A stretch of DNA of 64,000 bases. Origin: Rhodoplanes serenus (lineage in GTDB: Bacteria; Pseudomonadota; Alphaproteobacteria; Rhizobiales; Xanthobacteraceae). This document shows positions 19,968-30,801 of this stretch, piece by piece. The notes beneath the pieces are model-generated. The model did no database searches, was not told the DNA's origin, and worked only from the letters and a program-made list of their open reading frames with translations. The translations under genes were made by a program, and so were the position numbers. The stretch spans positions 1 through 64,000 of the forward strand of contig CAMDDZ010000020.1 of assembly GCA_945893145.1 (NCBI GenBank), written 5' to 3'. The first letter of the stretch is position 1; every line of letters starts with the position of its first letter.

Positions 19968-21149
19968 GTGGCGCAGGTTGTCAGGCCACTGACGGCGCTG
20001 CTGCTGCTCTGGCTCGCCGGCGTCGCGTTGCGGCTGACCATCCTGGCAGTGCCGCCGGTCATCCGGCTCATCCATGACGATTTGCACCTCTCCGAAACCC
20101 AGGTGGGCATCTTGTCCGGCCTGCCGTTGGTGCTGTTCGCAGGGGCTGCGGTTGCGGGCTCGCTCCTGGTCGCGCGGCTCGGTGCGCTGACCACCCTGGT
20201 GACGGGGCTCCTGCTCTGCGCCATCGGCTCAGCGATGCGCGGCGTCGGCCCGAGCGTGGCGATGCTTTATGCCGCCACCATCGTAATGGCGTTCGGCGTT
20301 GCGGTGATGCAGCCGACACTGCCGCAGCTCGTCCGCACCTGGGTGCCGCAACGCGTCGGCTTTGCCACCGCGGTTTTCACCAATGGTCTGCTGATCGGCG
20401 AAATCCTGCCTGCGTCCTTGACGATTCCGTTTGTGCTGCCGGTCCTGCACAACAGCTGGCAATGGAGCTTCGTGTTCTGGGCGGCACCTGTAGCGATCAT
20501 CGCCGGAATCATCGTCGCCTTTGCGCCGCGCCAGGCCGCAACCGCCAATGCTGCGGGCGCCGCGCCGCGGCGCTGGCTGCCGGATTTCCGCAGTGGCCAT
20601 ATGTGGCGCATCGGGCTGATGTTTGGCTGCGTCAACGCAACCTATTTCTCGATGAACGGCTTCCTGCCGGATTATCTCACCCAGATGGGGCGGCCGGACC
20701 AGATCAACGCCGCGCTGACGGCACTGAATCTCGGCCAATTGCCGGCGTCGTTCCTGCTGTTGGCATCCGCGGACAGGATGGTGCGCACCTCCTGGTCGTT
20801 TCTGACGTTTGCTTTGATCTGCTTCGCCTCCGTGCTCGCGGTCGTGTTCCTCGGCGGCATCTGGATCGTGATCGGCTGCGCGATCTGGGCCTGTTGCGGG
20901 GCGGCCGTGCTGGTGCTGGTTCTGGCGTTGCCACCGCTGATCAGCGCGCCCGGAGACACCCACCGCATGTCGGCCGGCATCTTCACCATCAGCTATTCCT
21001 GTGCCGTGATCGTGCCGATCATCGGCGGGCTGATCTGGGACCTGACCGGCTGGACGCTCGCGCCATTCATTCCAATCGGCGTCTGCGCGCTGCTCATGAT
21101 CGGCCTTGCACCGACCGTTGCGCTGCGCGAGAAGGTTCAACATGGGTGA
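19968..21149 (+). CDS. MFS transporter, CynX/NimT-like (2 of 2 in operon)
   Basis: A 393-residue 12-helix carrier beginning at a GTG (19968) preceded by GAGG (19954-19957). The pattern LRLTILAVPPVIRLIHDDLHLSETQVGILSGLP and GLLIGEILPASLTIP match the cyanate/nitroimidazole (CynX/NimT) group. The next gene, a nitrilase, starts inside its last codons (8-bp overlap). Pairing of a CynX-type carrier with a nitrilase suggests handling of a nitrile, cyanate-like or nitro compound; this is inference from context. Confidence 0.88.
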   Translation: MAQVVRPLTALLLLWLAGVALRLTILAVPPVIRLIHDDLHLSETQVGILSGLPLVLFAGAAVAGSLLVARLGALTTLVTGLLLCAIGSAMRGVGPSVAMLYAATIVMAFGVAVMQPTLPQLVRTWVPQRVGFATAVFTNGLLIGEILPASLTIPFVLPVLHNSWQWSFVFWAAPVAIIAGIIVAFAPRQAATANAAGAAPRRWLPDFRSGHMWRIGLMFGCVNATYFSMNGFLPDYLTQMGRPDQINAALTALNLGQLPASFLLLASADRMVRTSWSFLTFALICFASVLAVVFLGGIWIVIGCAIWACCGAAVLVLVLALPPLISAPGDTHRMSAGIFTISYSCAVIVPIIGGLIWDLTGWTLAPFIPIGVCALLMIGLAPTVALREKVQHG

Positions 21150-22200
21150 CGTTTACGGCACCGTGAAGGTCGCGGCCGTGCAGGCCGCCTCGGTCTTCCT
21201 CAATCGCGAGGGATCGACCGAAAAAGCCTGCCGCCTGATCCGCGAGGCCGGCGCCCAAGGCGCCCGCGTGATCGGCTTCCCCGAAGGCTTCATCCCTGCG
21301 CATCCGGTCTGGTACCACCACCATGCGGCGACCGGCGCGGTCGCCAACAAACTCGCGGTCGAACTGTTCAAAAACGCGGTCGAGATTCCCGGGCCGGAGA
21401 CCGATGCACTCTGCGCCGCGGCGCGCGACGCCAACGCCTATGTGGTGGTCGGCGTCTGCGAGAAGCTGCCGAACACCACCGGCACGCTGTTCAACAGCCA
21501 AGTCTATATCAGCCCGGACGGCCGGCTGATCCGCAAGCACCAGAAGATCATGCCGACGGTTGGCGAGCGCATCGTCCACATGGGCGGCTATGGCGACACA
21601 TTCGGCGCGTTCGACAGCGAATTCGGCCCGATGTCGGGTCTGATCTGCGGCGAGAACTCCAATCCGCTCGCCGTGTTCGCCTTGATCGCCGAAGGCACGC
21701 GCATGCATGTCATGAGCTGGCCCAATCATTTCCCGACCAGCGGCGATCCCTTGCGCAACCGCGTGGCGATCGACTCGCAGGCTTTCGCGCAAATGAGCAA
21801 GGCGTTCGTGATCTCGGCCTGCGGCACGGTCGATGAGCACATGATCGAGATGCTCAAGGCCAGTCCGGAGGGCGAGAAATTCCTGCGCGATCCGAACTGC
21901 TGCGGCGGCTCGGTGATCGTCGATCCGATGTCGCGGATCATCGCAGGCCCGATGGGCGCCGAGGAAGGCATCCTCTACGCCGACTGCAATCTCGAGCTGG
22001 GCATCCAGATGAAGCTTCGCCACGATTTCGCCGGCCACTACAACAGGCCGGACATTTTCCAGCTTCATATCAATCGCGCGGCGCCGCAGCTCTATCGCGT
22101 GCACAACGACCCGGCGGCACTCGCGGCGCCCGGTAGCGATGAGCGCCTGCCTGCCCCTCCTCGCCAGCTCGCCAATCCCGATAGCGATGCGGCCGAATAA
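21142..22200 (+). CDS. Nitrilase-superfamily hydrolase
   Basis: A 352-residue carbon-nitrogen hydrolase with the complete catalytic triad: Glu48 in GFPEGFIPAHPVW, Lys135 in RKHQKIMPTVGER and Cys169 in GLICGENSNPL. The insertions and length fit true nitrilases (nitrile to carboxylate and ammonia) rather than short amidases, although the usual CWEN box reads CGEN. ATG 21142 overlaps the upstream MFS gene. It is cytoplasmic and likely forms spiral oligomers as family members do. Nitroreductase follows after 20 bp. Confidence 0.9.
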   Translation: MGDVYGTVKVAAVQAASVFLNREGSTEKACRLIREAGAQGARVIGFPEGFIPAHPVWYHHHAATGAVANKLAVELFKNAVEIPGPETDALCAAARDANAYVVVGVCEKLPNTTGTLFNSQVYISPDGRLIRKHQKIMPTVGERIVHMGGYGDTFGAFDSEFGPMSGLICGENSNPLAVFALIAEGTRMHVMSWPNHFPTSGDPLRNRVAIDSQAFAQMSKAFVISACGTVDEHMIEMLKASPEGEKFLRDPNCCGGSVIVDPMSRIIAGPMGAEEGILYADCNLELGIQMKLRHDFAGHYNRPDIFQLHINRAAPQLYRVHNDPAALAAPGSDERLPAPPRQLANPDSDAAE

Positions 22201-22220
22201 TCCACATTCAGCGGTGCCCC

Positions 22221-22898
22221 ATGGACGTCTTTGAAGCAATCGATAGCCGCATCTCTTGCCGCTGGTTCCACGACAAGCCGGTCGATCCGGCGATCGTAAA
22301 GGACCTGATCGTGAAGGCGCAGCGCGCGGCCTCCGGCGGCAATCTGCAGTCCTGGTTCGTCTATGCGCTGATGGGCGAGCCGCTGAAGGAGTTCAAGCGC
22401 ATCGTCGCCGAGCGCATCGCGCGTGACGATCCGCGCCACTGCAAGACGGAATATGCGGTCTATCCCGAGCCGATGTTCGGCGTCTATGACGAGCGCCGCG
22501 AACACCACGGCGTGCAGCTCTACGGCTCGCTCGGCATCGACCGCAAGGACCCGGTGGCGCGGCTCGGACAATTCAAGCGCAACTTCGAGTTCTTCAACGC
22601 GCCGGTCGCGCTGTTCATCACCATCGACCGCAGGCTCGGGCCTGGCCAATGGGCCGATCTCGGCGGCTACATCCACGCGCTGGCATTCCTGGCGCGCGGC
22701 TATGGGCTCGACACCTGCCCGCAGGAGGCTTGGGCACGGCTCTACGACACGGTCGGCGCGTTCATCAAGATTCCGCCCGAGCAGATGCTGTTCTGTGGCA
22801 TGGCGATCGGCTACGGCAACCGCAAGCACAAGGCCAACGATTTTCGCTCGCCGCGCGCCGAACTCTCGGAGTTCTGCCGGTTCTACGGCTTCGACTGA
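22221..22898 (+). CDS. Nitroreductase family FMN oxidoreductase
   Basis: A 225-residue flavoprotein of the NfsA/NfsB fold. The N-terminal SRISCRWFHDKPVDPAIV and AQRAASGGNLQSW segments bind FMN phosphate and ribityl groups; the late GMAIGYGNRKHKANDFRS corresponds to the conserved C-terminal GYP-type region. Such enzymes reduce nitroaromatics, quinones or enones with NAD(P)H. It is the last gene of the operon beginning at 16346 and is followed by a strong hairpin at 23012-23039. Confidence 0.88.
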   Translation: MDVFEAIDSRISCRWFHDKPVDPAIVKDLIVKAQRAASGGNLQSWFVYALMGEPLKEFKRIVAERIARDDPRHCKTEYAVYPEPMFGVYDERREHHGVQLYGSLGIDRKDPVARLGQFKRNFEFFNAPVALFITIDRRLGPGQWADLGGYIHALAFLARGYGLDTCPQEAWARLYDTVGAFIKIPPEQMLFCGMAIGYGNRKHKANDFRSPRAELSEFCRFYGFD

Positions 22899-23011
22899 GC
22901 CCTTCGCCGCTCCGCGCAGCTGACCGGCGCTCCGATCCGTGGGGCGCGTCGATCGAGCTGAACGAGCGTCCCGGCACACTCTGAACGAAACGCCGTTAGC
23001 ACCAAATGAAA

Positions 23012-23039
23012 CGAGCCCCGGCATCGCTGCCGGGGCTCG
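23012..23039. terminator. Strong hairpin between convergent genes
   Basis: CGAGCCCCGGCA (23012-23023) and TGCCGGGGCTCG (23028-23039) form a perfect 12-bp stem with loop TCGC. It sits between the nitroreductase stop (22898) and the stop of the minus-strand binding protein (23064). On the minus strand it is followed by TTTCATTT, on the plus strand by GTCGTTT, so it may stop transcription from both sides. Confidence 0.65.
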
Positions 23040-23063
23040 CGTCGTTTGGCGAAATAACTGCCG

Positions 23064-24341
23064 CTATTCGCAATACTTGCAGGGCGGGAAGTCGCGGCTA
23101 TAGACCGGCTGCTTGAGGAACGCCTCTTTGCCGTAGGTCCAGAACTGGTTCACGGCCGGATAGGTCTTGATGATCGTGTTCCAGAGCTCTTCCTTGTCGT
23201 AGCCGAACAGCTTCTTCTTCTCGACCTTCTTGATGTAGATGTTCTGCACCGGATTGCGCATGTCATCGAAGCTGACCGGGCCGCGCGGCGCTTCGACCTT
23301 CAGCGCCGCCATCTTGGCGACGAACTGCTCGGGGCCGGGCCATGCGCCGTTGGTCTGTTTCATCACCTCGTGGATCATGAGGCCGGTGGTGTAGTTGGTC
23401 TCCGAGAAGTACGACGGCACCTTGCCGAACTTGGTGCGGTATTCCTTGACGAAGGCCACGTTCTTCGGCGTGTCGAGCGCCGCGCTGTATTGCAGCGCCG
23501 AAACGTCGCCGATCACTTCGTCGCCCATGAACGGCAGCGCGAACTCGTCATAGCTGGTACCGCCGCCGATGATCGGCTTCTTGAAGCCCGCCGAACGAAG
23601 CTGCTTGGGGAACTGCAGCGCCATCGGTCCGACCATCAGCGAGAGCACCGCGTCGGCGTCGCCCTTGATGCTCGGAATGAACGGCCCGAAGTCCTTGGTG
23701 CCGAGCGGCGGCCAGATTTTCTGGACGATCCTGCCGCCGCAGTCCTCGAACACCTTCTGGAAGCCGCCGACGACTTCGTGACCGAACGCATAATCGGCCG
23801 CGACCGCGACGATCTTCTTGTAGCCCTGATCGCAGGCCCATTGGCCGAGCGCGTGATGCGGCTGCGAACTGCTCCAGCCGCTGCGGATGAAATACGGATA
23901 GTTCTTCAGATCGCGCTGGGTGAGATCGTCGGCCGCAGCCACAGACGCGATATAGACTGTGCGATCCGAGGTGCTGACCGGAGCCAGCGCATAGCCTTCC
24001 GTCGCCAACACGCCGCCGAGCAGAATGTGCACCTTGTCCTGCAGCGTGAGTTTCTTCGCCTTGGTGACCGCGGTATCGGGCTTCGCCTGGCTGTCTTCGA
24101 CGATGACCCTCACCTTGGCGCCCGCGAACTCGCCCTTCACCTGTTCGAGGTACATGTTGAGGCCATCGACCATGTCCTTGCCGACCTGGGCGAACGGGCC
24201 CGTCATCGGCGCGATGAAGCCGATGCGCAGCTCTTCCGCGGCTCGCGCGCTCTGAACAAAGCCGGCGCCAGCCACGATGGCCGCGCCCGCCAACAATCCA
24301 ACAACCATTCTCCGCCGATAGCTCGTCATGTTGCTTGCCAT
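23064..24341 (-). CDS. ABC transporter type I substrate-binding protein (LivK-like)
   Basis: A 425-residue periplasmic binding protein of the branched-chain amino acid/aromatic uptake class. A signal peptide with a basic start (SYRRRMVVGLLAGAAIVAG) is cut after ARA. The mature protein begins EELRIGFIAPMTGPFAQVGKDMVDGLNMYLEQ, the standard first lobe of type I (Leu/Ile/Val) receptors. GGAG precedes ATG 24341. Its permease and ATPase genes are not in the window. It is divergent from the ring-cleavage cluster, so an aromatic acid ligand is plausible but not shown. Confidence 0.92.
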   Translation of the reverse strand: MASNMTSYRRRMVVGLLAGAAIVAGAGFVQSARAAEELRIGFIAPMTGPFAQVGKDMVDGLNMYLEQVKGEFAGAKVRVIVEDSQAKPDTAVTKAKKLTLQDKVHILLGGVLATEGYALAPVSTSDRTVYIASVAAADDLTQRDLKNYPYFIRSGWSSSQPHHALGQWACDQGYKKIVAVAADYAFGHEVVGGFQKVFEDCGGRIVQKIWPPLGTKDFGPFIPSIKGDADAVLSLMVGPMALQFPKQLRSAGFKKPIIGGGTSYDEFALPFMGDEVIGDVSALQYSAALDTPKNVAFVKEYRTKFGKVPSYFSETNYTTGLMIHEVMKQTNGAWPGPEQFVAKMAALKVEAPRGPVSFDDMRNPVQNIYIKKVEKKKLFGYDKEELWNTIIKTYPAVNQFWTYGKEAFLKQPVYSRDFPPCKYCE

Positions 24342-24523
24342 GCCGGTTCTCCATGCGCGCCGAACGCGCCGCGTTGCAATGCAATCACGCTAACACCCGC
24401 TCCGATGGGGCGGAAGCCCAACTGCGACCGCAAGACGCGGAGAACAAGTGGACTTGAGAATGCTCCGAAAAACGCCATCTCTGAGCCACTGCTAAACCCA
24501 TGCCGTTTCGGCATATCGAAGCG

Positions 24524-24553
24524 TTCCGCACTAGCGTCCGAACGTGGTATAGT
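24524..24553 (+). promoter_or_regulatory. Candidate promoter for the ring-cleavage operon
   Basis: TATAGT at 24548-24553 resembles a -10 box; TTCCGC at 24524-24529, 18 bp upstream, is a weak -35. It lies about 50 bp before the start at 24606 in the 264-bp divergent region. A small inverted repeat TGCCG(TTT)CGGCA at 24501-24513 could be an operator. Support is by eye only. Confidence 0.25.
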
Positions 24554-24605
24554 GCCCACAAATCAGGCGTTATTGACGCAGGAGACATGCAATGGGAGAC
24601 CTGCG

Positions 24606-25622
24606 ATGAGCTTGCAGACGCTGGGATATATCGGCCTGCGGACCAAGAATCTCGAGGACTGGACGGCTTACGCCAGCCGCTTCCTTGGGATGCAGCTTGT
24701 GGACAAGAGCCGCGGCAGCGCGTCGTTCCGCATGGACGACAAGAAGCAGCGCCTCGTGGTCAGCGAGTCCGACGCAGAAGCGCCGGGCTTCTACGGCTGG
24801 GAGGTTACGGACGCTTCGGCGCTCGACGCTTATGCGGCCAATCTCGAACGCCACAAGGTTTCGTTCGCCCGCGGCTCCCGGGCGCTCGCGGAAGAAAGAA
24901 AGGTCCGCGACCTGATCGTGCTGCACGATCCGGCCGGCAACCGCCTCGAAATTTTCCACGGCGCCGAGATCACCTCCGACCCGTTCCAGCCCGGCCGCGC
25001 CATCTCCGGATTCCGCACCGGTCCCCTCGGCATGGGCCACGCTGTGCTCCATTGCGAAAAGATCGGCGACATCCTGCCGTTCTACCAGGACATCCTCGGC
25101 TTCAAGCTCAGCGACTACTTCACCAAGCCGTTCGCCGCGTATTTTTTCCACGTCAATCCGCGCCACCACAGCGTGGCCTTCATCGAATCCGGCAAGCAGG
25201 GCATCCATCACCTGATGGTGGAGACCTGTTATCTCGATGACGTCGGCCAAGCCTATGACCTGGCGCAGTGTAGGCCGGAAGAGATGATCGCGACCACCTT
25301 CGGGCGGCACTACAACGACCAAGTTCATTCGTTCTATTCCTGGTCGCCGTCGAAGTTCATGTTCGAATACGGCTGGGGCGGCCGCACCATCGACACCGAG
25401 AACTGGACGCCCGAGGTCATCACCCAAGGTCCGAGCCTGTGGGGCCACGAGCGCTACTGGCTCACCCAGGAGCAGCGCGATCAGGCCCGCGATCTTCGCA
25501 TCGGCAACGCCGAAAAGGGGTATCGTCTTCCGCTCAACGTGATGGAAGGCAACTACAAGCAGGCCCGGGACGTCTGCCCGTGGTGGGACGCGACTGTCGC
25601 GTCCGCGCGCAAGACCGGCTGA
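24606..25622 (+). CDS. Type I extradiol dioxygenase (VOC family, BphC-like)
   Basis: A 338-residue two-domain VOC protein that opens catechol-type rings next to the diol using Fe(II). The second domain carries the metal triad His145 (GMGHAVLH), His202 (GIHHLMVE) and Glu254 (KFMFEYGW), spaced as in 2,3-dihydroxybiphenyl dioxygenases. Start ATG 24606 follows GGGAGA. The C-terminal extension ([16 protein letters not shown]) is typical of bacterial 33-38 kDa members. It heads the operon with the Rieske oxygenase subunits; together they would hydroxylate and cleave an aromatic ring. Confidence 0.92.
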   Translation: MSLQTLGYIGLRTKNLEDWTAYASRFLGMQLVDKSRGSASFRMDDKKQRLVVSESDAEAPGFYGWEVTDASALDAYAANLERHKVSFARGSRALAEERKVRDLIVLHDPAGNRLEIFHGAEITSDPFQPGRAISGFRTGPLGMGHAVLHCEKIGDILPFYQDILGFKLSDYFTKPFAAYFFHVNPRHHSVAFIESGKQGIHHLMVETCYLDDVGQAYDLAQCRPEEMIATTFGRHYNDQVHSFYSWSPSKFMFEYGWGGRTIDTENWTPEVITQGPSLWGHERYWLTQEQRDQARDLRIGNAEKGYRLPLNVMEGNYKQARDVCPWWDATVASARKTG

Positions 25623-25642
25623 GCGCGATCACCGGAGCCAGC

Positions 25643-26908
25643 ATGAACGTCAATGTCACCAGCACCGGCGCGATTTCGAACGCGGCCGCGCCGATGGAAT
25701 GGCCGGCGGGCGAACTCACGCGCATTCCGTTCTGGATCTATCAGGCGCCGGAAATCTACGCACTCGAACAGCAGCGCGTCTACGAAGGCCCGGTCTGGAA
25801 CTTTCTCTGCCTCGAAGCCGAGGTGGCCAAACCAGGCGACTACCGCACCACTTTCATGGGCTCGATGCCGGTCATCGTGGCGCACGACACCGACGATGAA
25901 ATCTACGCTTTCGAGAACCGCTGCGCGCATCGCGGCGCGCTGATCGCGCTCGATTCCGGCGGTCATGCCCGCGACTTCACCTGCGTCTATCACGCCTGGA
26001 ATTACGATCTCAAAGGCAACCTGAAAGCGGTTGCCTTCGAGGACGGCGTCAACGGCAAGGGCGGCATGGGCAAGACCTTCTGCCGTTCCGACCACGGCCC
26101 GCGCAAGCTTCGCATCGCGCTGTTCTCTGGCCTGGTGTTTGGCTCGCTGTCCGACGACGTGCCGCCGATCGAGGAATATCTTGGCGACGAGATCGCAACC
26201 CGCATCAAGCGCGTGCTGCATAAGCCGGTGGTCGTCACCGGCCGCTTCACCCAGATGCTGCAAAACAACTGGAAGCTCTATTTCGAGAACGTGAAAGACA
26301 CCTACCACGCCTCGCTGCTGCACACGTTCTTCACGACGTTCCGCATCAACCGCCTGTCGCAGAAGGGCGGCATGGTGGTGAGCCCGTCGGGCGGCAACCA
26401 CGCGAGCTTCTCGTTCATCGACAAGCAGAACCAGGAGCGCGACTACGCCGCGATGGGCATTCGCTCGGACAACGAGGACTTCGCGCTGAAAGACCCGAGC
26501 CTGCTCGACAATGCCGATGAGTTCGGCGACGGCTGCCATATGCAGATCCTGACCGTGTTTCCGAACTTCGTCCTGCAGCAGATCCAGAACACGCTGGCGG
26601 TCCGCCAAATCCTGCCGAAGGGCCAGATGCAGACCGCACTGAACTGGACCACGTTCGGCTTCGCCGACGACACGCCGGAGATGAAGACGCGCCGGCTGCG
26701 CCAGAACAACCTGGCGGGCCCGGCGGGCTACGTCTCGATGGAGGACGGCGCGGTCGGTGGCTTCGTGCAGCGCGGCGTTGCGGCGGCGGGTGGCGAGCGC
26801 GCCGTGGTCGAGATGGGCGGCTCCGGCACTGCCAACGAAGGCACGCGCGCGACCGAAGCCTCGGTGCGCGGCTTTTGGAAATGCTACCGCGCCCATATGG
26901 GCGTTTAA
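25643..26908 (+). CDS. Rieske aromatic ring-hydroxylating oxygenase, alpha subunit
   Basis: A 421-residue terminal oxygenase large subunit. The Rieske 2Fe-2S site is CAHRG (Cys94, His96) and CVYHAW (Cys114, His117). The mononuclear iron site is [13 protein letters not shown] with His222 and His227; a later acidic residue completes the facial triad. Sequence style is that of salicylate 5-hydroxylase/anthranilate dioxygenase large subunits rather than biphenyl dioxygenases (from memory). The start at 25643 is 20 bp after the dioxygenase stop. Electrons would come from the reductase at 27405. Confidence 0.93.
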   Translation: MNVNVTSTGAISNAAAPMEWPAGELTRIPFWIYQAPEIYALEQQRVYEGPVWNFLCLEAEVAKPGDYRTTFMGSMPVIVAHDTDDEIYAFENRCAHRGALIALDSGGHARDFTCVYHAWNYDLKGNLKAVAFEDGVNGKGGMGKTFCRSDHGPRKLRIALFSGLVFGSLSDDVPPIEEYLGDEIATRIKRVLHKPVVVTGRFTQMLQNNWKLYFENVKDTYHASLLHTFFTTFRINRLSQKGGMVVSPSGGNHASFSFIDKQNQERDYAAMGIRSDNEDFALKDPSLLDNADEFGDGCHMQILTVFPNFVLQQIQNTLAVRQILPKGQMQTALNWTTFGFADDTPEMKTRRLRQNNLAGPAGYVSMEDGAVGGFVQRGVAAAGGERAVVEMGGSGTANEGTRATEASVRGFWKCYRAHMGV

Positions 26909-26932
26909 CTCTGCGGCTTGGGTGATTTGAGT

Positions 26933-27400
26933 ATGGCGATCACGATCGAGCGCATCCTCGCGCTGCAGGCCGCCTACATCCGCTGCATCGACAATGACGC
27001 GCTGGAATCCTGGCCGGATTTCTTCCTCGACGAGTGCCTCTACAAGGTCACGACCGCCGACAACGAAAAGAACGGCTTCGAGGCCGGCATCATCTACGCC
27101 GACACCAAGGGCATGCTGATCGACCGGGTGGCTGCGCTGCGCAAGGCCAATGTCTACGAGAAGCAGAGCTACCGGCACATCGTCGGCCTGCCCAACATCA
27201 CCAGCAACGGCGCGGCCGAAGCGCAAAGCGAAACGCCGTTCCTGGTGGTACGCATCATGCACGACGGCCAGACCGACATTTTCGCAACCGGCGTCTATCG
27301 CGACACCTATCGGGCCGCCGGCAACGACCTGAAGATCGCCAAGCGGATCGTGGTGTGCGACTCCTCGCGCATCGACACGCTGATGGCGCTGCCGTTGTAG
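26933..27400 (+). CDS. Aromatic ring-hydroxylating oxygenase, beta subunit
   Basis: A 155-residue small subunit with the SnoaL/NTF2-like cone fold, recognised by the opening ERILALQAAYIRCIDNDALESWPDFFLDECLYKV and the central EKQSYRHIVGLPNIT segment that lines the alpha-beta interface. It has no cofactor site and stabilises the alpha3beta3 hexamer. ATG 26933 is chosen; an in-frame TTG at 26918 would add five residues. Four bases separate its stop from the reductase start. Confidence 0.9.
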   Translation: MAITIERILALQAAYIRCIDNDALESWPDFFLDECLYKVTTADNEKNGFEAGIIYADTKGMLIDRVAALRKANVYEKQSYRHIVGLPNITSNGAAEAQSETPFLVVRIMHDGQTDIFATGVYRDTYRAAGNDLKIAKRIVVCDSSRIDTLMALPL

Positions 27401-27404
27401 ATCG

Positions 27405-28415
27405 ATGGCCTTTAACGTCACCGTCGCCAACACCGAATTCCGCTTCCCCTGCGAGCCGAACGAATCCGTGCTCGACGCGGCGCAGCGCGCCCGGCTGGAA
27501 ATCCCGTTTTCCTGCCGCAAGGGCGTCTGCGGCACCTGCAAGGGCCGCGTGGTGTCCGGCGACGTGCGCGCCTTCGCGGGCGACGCACTGAGCGACGCCG
27601 AGCGCGCACAGGGACTTGCACTGTTCTGCAACGCGCGGCCGCGCTCCGATCTGGTGATCGAGCCGCGCTCGATCGCCAAGGCCGATCCGTTCGCGCGCAA
27701 GACCACGACCGCGCGGGTGTTCCGGCTGACGCGCCTGGCCGACGACGTCATGCTGCTCCACCTACGCTTTCCGGCCGGCATCCGCGTGCGCTTCCGCGCC
27801 GGCCAGCACCTCAACCTGATTTTGGACAACGGCGAGCGCCGCGATTTCTCGATGGCCAATCCGCCGAGCGAAAGCGACGGCGCGCAACTTCACATTCGGC
27901 ACGTGCCGGGCGGCCCGTTCACCAGCCATGTGTTCGAGAAGCTCAAGCGCGGCGACCATCTGCGCGTGGAAATTCCGTTCGGCGATTTCGTCCTGCGCGA
28001 CAGCGCAAAACCGATCCTGTTTGTCGCCGGCTCGACCGGCTTCGCGCCGATCCAGTCGATCATCGAGGACAGTTTCGCCAAGGGTATCGCGCGCGACATG
28101 ACGCTCTACTGGGGCGCGCGCCGGCGCGCCGGGATTTACTCCGAACTGCCGCAAAAATGGGCCGCGCAGAATCCGCGCTTCCGCTTCGTGCCGGTGCTCT
28201 CCGACGCCGCCGAGCCGGGCTTCCGGCACAATCTGGTGCATCGGGCTGTGCTGGAGGACCATCCGTCGCTGGCCGCCTTTCAGGCCTATGTCTGCGGCGT
28301 GCCGGTGATGACCCAGGCGGCGCGCAGCGATTTCGTCGGCGCCGGCCTGCCGGATTCCGAGTTTTTCGCCGATGCCTTCGTGACCCGGGCCGATTTGGCC
28401 GCCGCTGGGCCCTAA
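27405..28415 (+). CDS. Ring-hydroxylating oxygenase reductase (2Fe-2S, FAD, NAD)
   Basis: A 336-residue electron-transfer protein. The N-terminal plant-type ferredoxin ligands are Cys37, Cys42, Cys45 and Cys75 (CRKGVCGTC...LFC). The FAD domain has RRDFSMANPP (RxYS-like) and the NAD domain GSTGFAPIQS and YVCGVPVMTQAA. This order (ferredoxin first) is that of benzoate 1,2-dioxygenase reductase-type single-component chains, so no separate ferredoxin is needed. It closes the four-gene catabolic operon. Confidence 0.93.
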   Translation: MAFNVTVANTEFRFPCEPNESVLDAAQRARLEIPFSCRKGVCGTCKGRVVSGDVRAFAGDALSDAERAQGLALFCNARPRSDLVIEPRSIAKADPFARKTTTARVFRLTRLADDVMLLHLRFPAGIRVRFRAGQHLNLILDNGERRDFSMANPPSESDGAQLHIRHVPGGPFTSHVFEKLKRGDHLRVEIPFGDFVLRDSAKPILFVAGSTGFAPIQSIIEDSFAKGIARDMTLYWGARRRAGIYSELPQKWAAQNPRFRFVPVLSDAAEPGFRHNLVHRAVLEDHPSLAAFQAYVCGVPVMTQAARSDFVGAGLPDSEFFADAFVTRADLAAAGP

Positions 28416-28519
28416 GTCACTATCAATCAACCACATTTCGCGATTTCTCATTCACGCGGCTGAAACCTCTGCCGGGCTAGGCTGGGCCACGTCGGATCAC
28501 TCTCAATCGCGGCCGCCCC

Positions 28520-29274
<755 letters not shown>

Positions 29275-29278
<4 letters not shown>

Positions 29279-30801
29279 GCCACCCCACCACCCTCACCTG
29301 GTTCGCTCAACACGAATTCCGCCTGGCGTGGCGGGACTGGCTGTCCATGCTGACAGCCGGCAAGCCCGGCCGCCTGCGCGTCATCGCGCTCGCGATATTG
29401 GCGCTCGCCGCGTTCATGCACTTTGTGGCGTTCTCGATCGTCGCCAAGTTCGCCGAGATCGATCCGGAGCCGGATCGCGGCACGCTGGTGGTGATCACCG
29501 GCTGCGCCGTTCTGGCCTGGTCGCTGATGATGTCGCAGGCGATGGAATCGGTGACGCGCGCCTTCTACGGCCGCTCCGATCTCGACCTGATCCTGTCCTC
29601 GCCGGTCGTGGCGCGGCGCGTTTTCGCGGTGCGCATCGCCACTATGGCGACGTCCACCGTGCTGATGGCTGTGCTGATCGCGGCGCCCTTCATCAACATC
29701 CTGGCCTACCGCGGCGGTTCGCAGTGGCTGAGCGCTTATGGCGTGGTCGTCGCAATCGGTGCGATCGCCGCCGCCATGGCGGTGGCGCTGACCAGCGCGC
29801 TGTTCCGCGTCATCGGCCCGCGGCGCACCCGGCTTGCCGCGCAGGTTGTCGCGGCCATCGTCGGCGCGATTTTCGTGATCGGCCTGCAGGTGGCCGCCAT
29901 CCTGTCCTACGGCTCGATGATCCCGCTCACCTTCCTGCAGTCCGAGACGGTGATCTCGCTGGTTCCCAGCATCAACAGCCTGTTCTGGTGGCCGGCGCGC
30001 GCGATCCTGGGCGACCACGCCGCACTGTTCTGGGTGTGTGCAATTGCAGCCGTTCTGATTGCGGCGACTGTCGTGATCTTCTCGGCGCGCTTTGGCGAGC
30101 ATGCGCTCGCCGCCGCGGGCATCGGGCAAGGCTCGACCCGCCAGCGCCGCTGGGTGAAATCGTTCCGCCAGCTCTCATCCAAGTCTGCGCTGCGGCACAA
30201 GGAATGGGCGCTGCTGCGGCGCGATCCCTGGCTCGCCTCGCAGACCCTGATGCAGATTCTCTATCTGCTGCCGCCGGCGCTGATGCTGTGGAAGGCGTTT
30301 GGCCGCAACACCGACGATCTGGTGCTGCTGGTCCCGGTGTTTGTCATGGCGGCCGGTCAGCTCGCCGGCGGCCTCGCCTGGCTTGCCATTTCGGGCGAGG
30401 ACGCGCCGGATCTCGTGTCCACCGCGCCGATCCCGGCGCGATGGATCATTCGCGCCAAGATCGAAGCGGTGACCGGCAGCGTCGCGCTAATCTTCTCGCC
30501 CTTCCTGCTCGCGCTCGCCATCGCGTCCCCCCGCGATGCGGTGGTGGCGGCCATCGGCATCACCATCGCGTCGGTGTCGGCGACCTTCATTCAGCTTTGG
30601 TTCCGCACCCAGGCGCAGCGCAAGCATTTCCGCCGCCGCCAGACCTCGTCGCGTGTCGCGACCTTCGCGGAAGCCTTCTCCTCCATCGCCTGGGCGGCCG
30701 CCGCGGGTCTCGCCGCCAACGGCAAATGGCAGGCCGGCATCGTCGTCGTGATTGCGCTCGGCATCCTCGTCGGCGCCCGCGCGGTCAGCCCCAAGCGCTG
30801 A
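29275..30801 (+). CDS. ABC transporter permease (ABC-2-like)
   Basis: A 508-residue membrane protein starting at GTG 29275, which overlaps the ATPase stop. About ten to twelve hydrophobic segments are seen, beginning IALAILALAAFMHFVAFSIV, with a cytoplasmic basic loop near residues 275-310 (STRQRRWVKSFRQLSSKSALRHKEWALLRRDP). It resembles large ABC-2-type exporter subunits of unknown cargo. The same reading frame is open far upstream across the ATPase gene, which is a high-GC artefact, not a fusion. Confidence 0.8.

Noticed and set aside
23370..24605. Long N-terminal extension in frame with the extradiol dioxygenase
   Set aside because: The extension is antisense to the type I binding protein; the dioxygenase ATG 24606 has its own ribosome site and family-length product.
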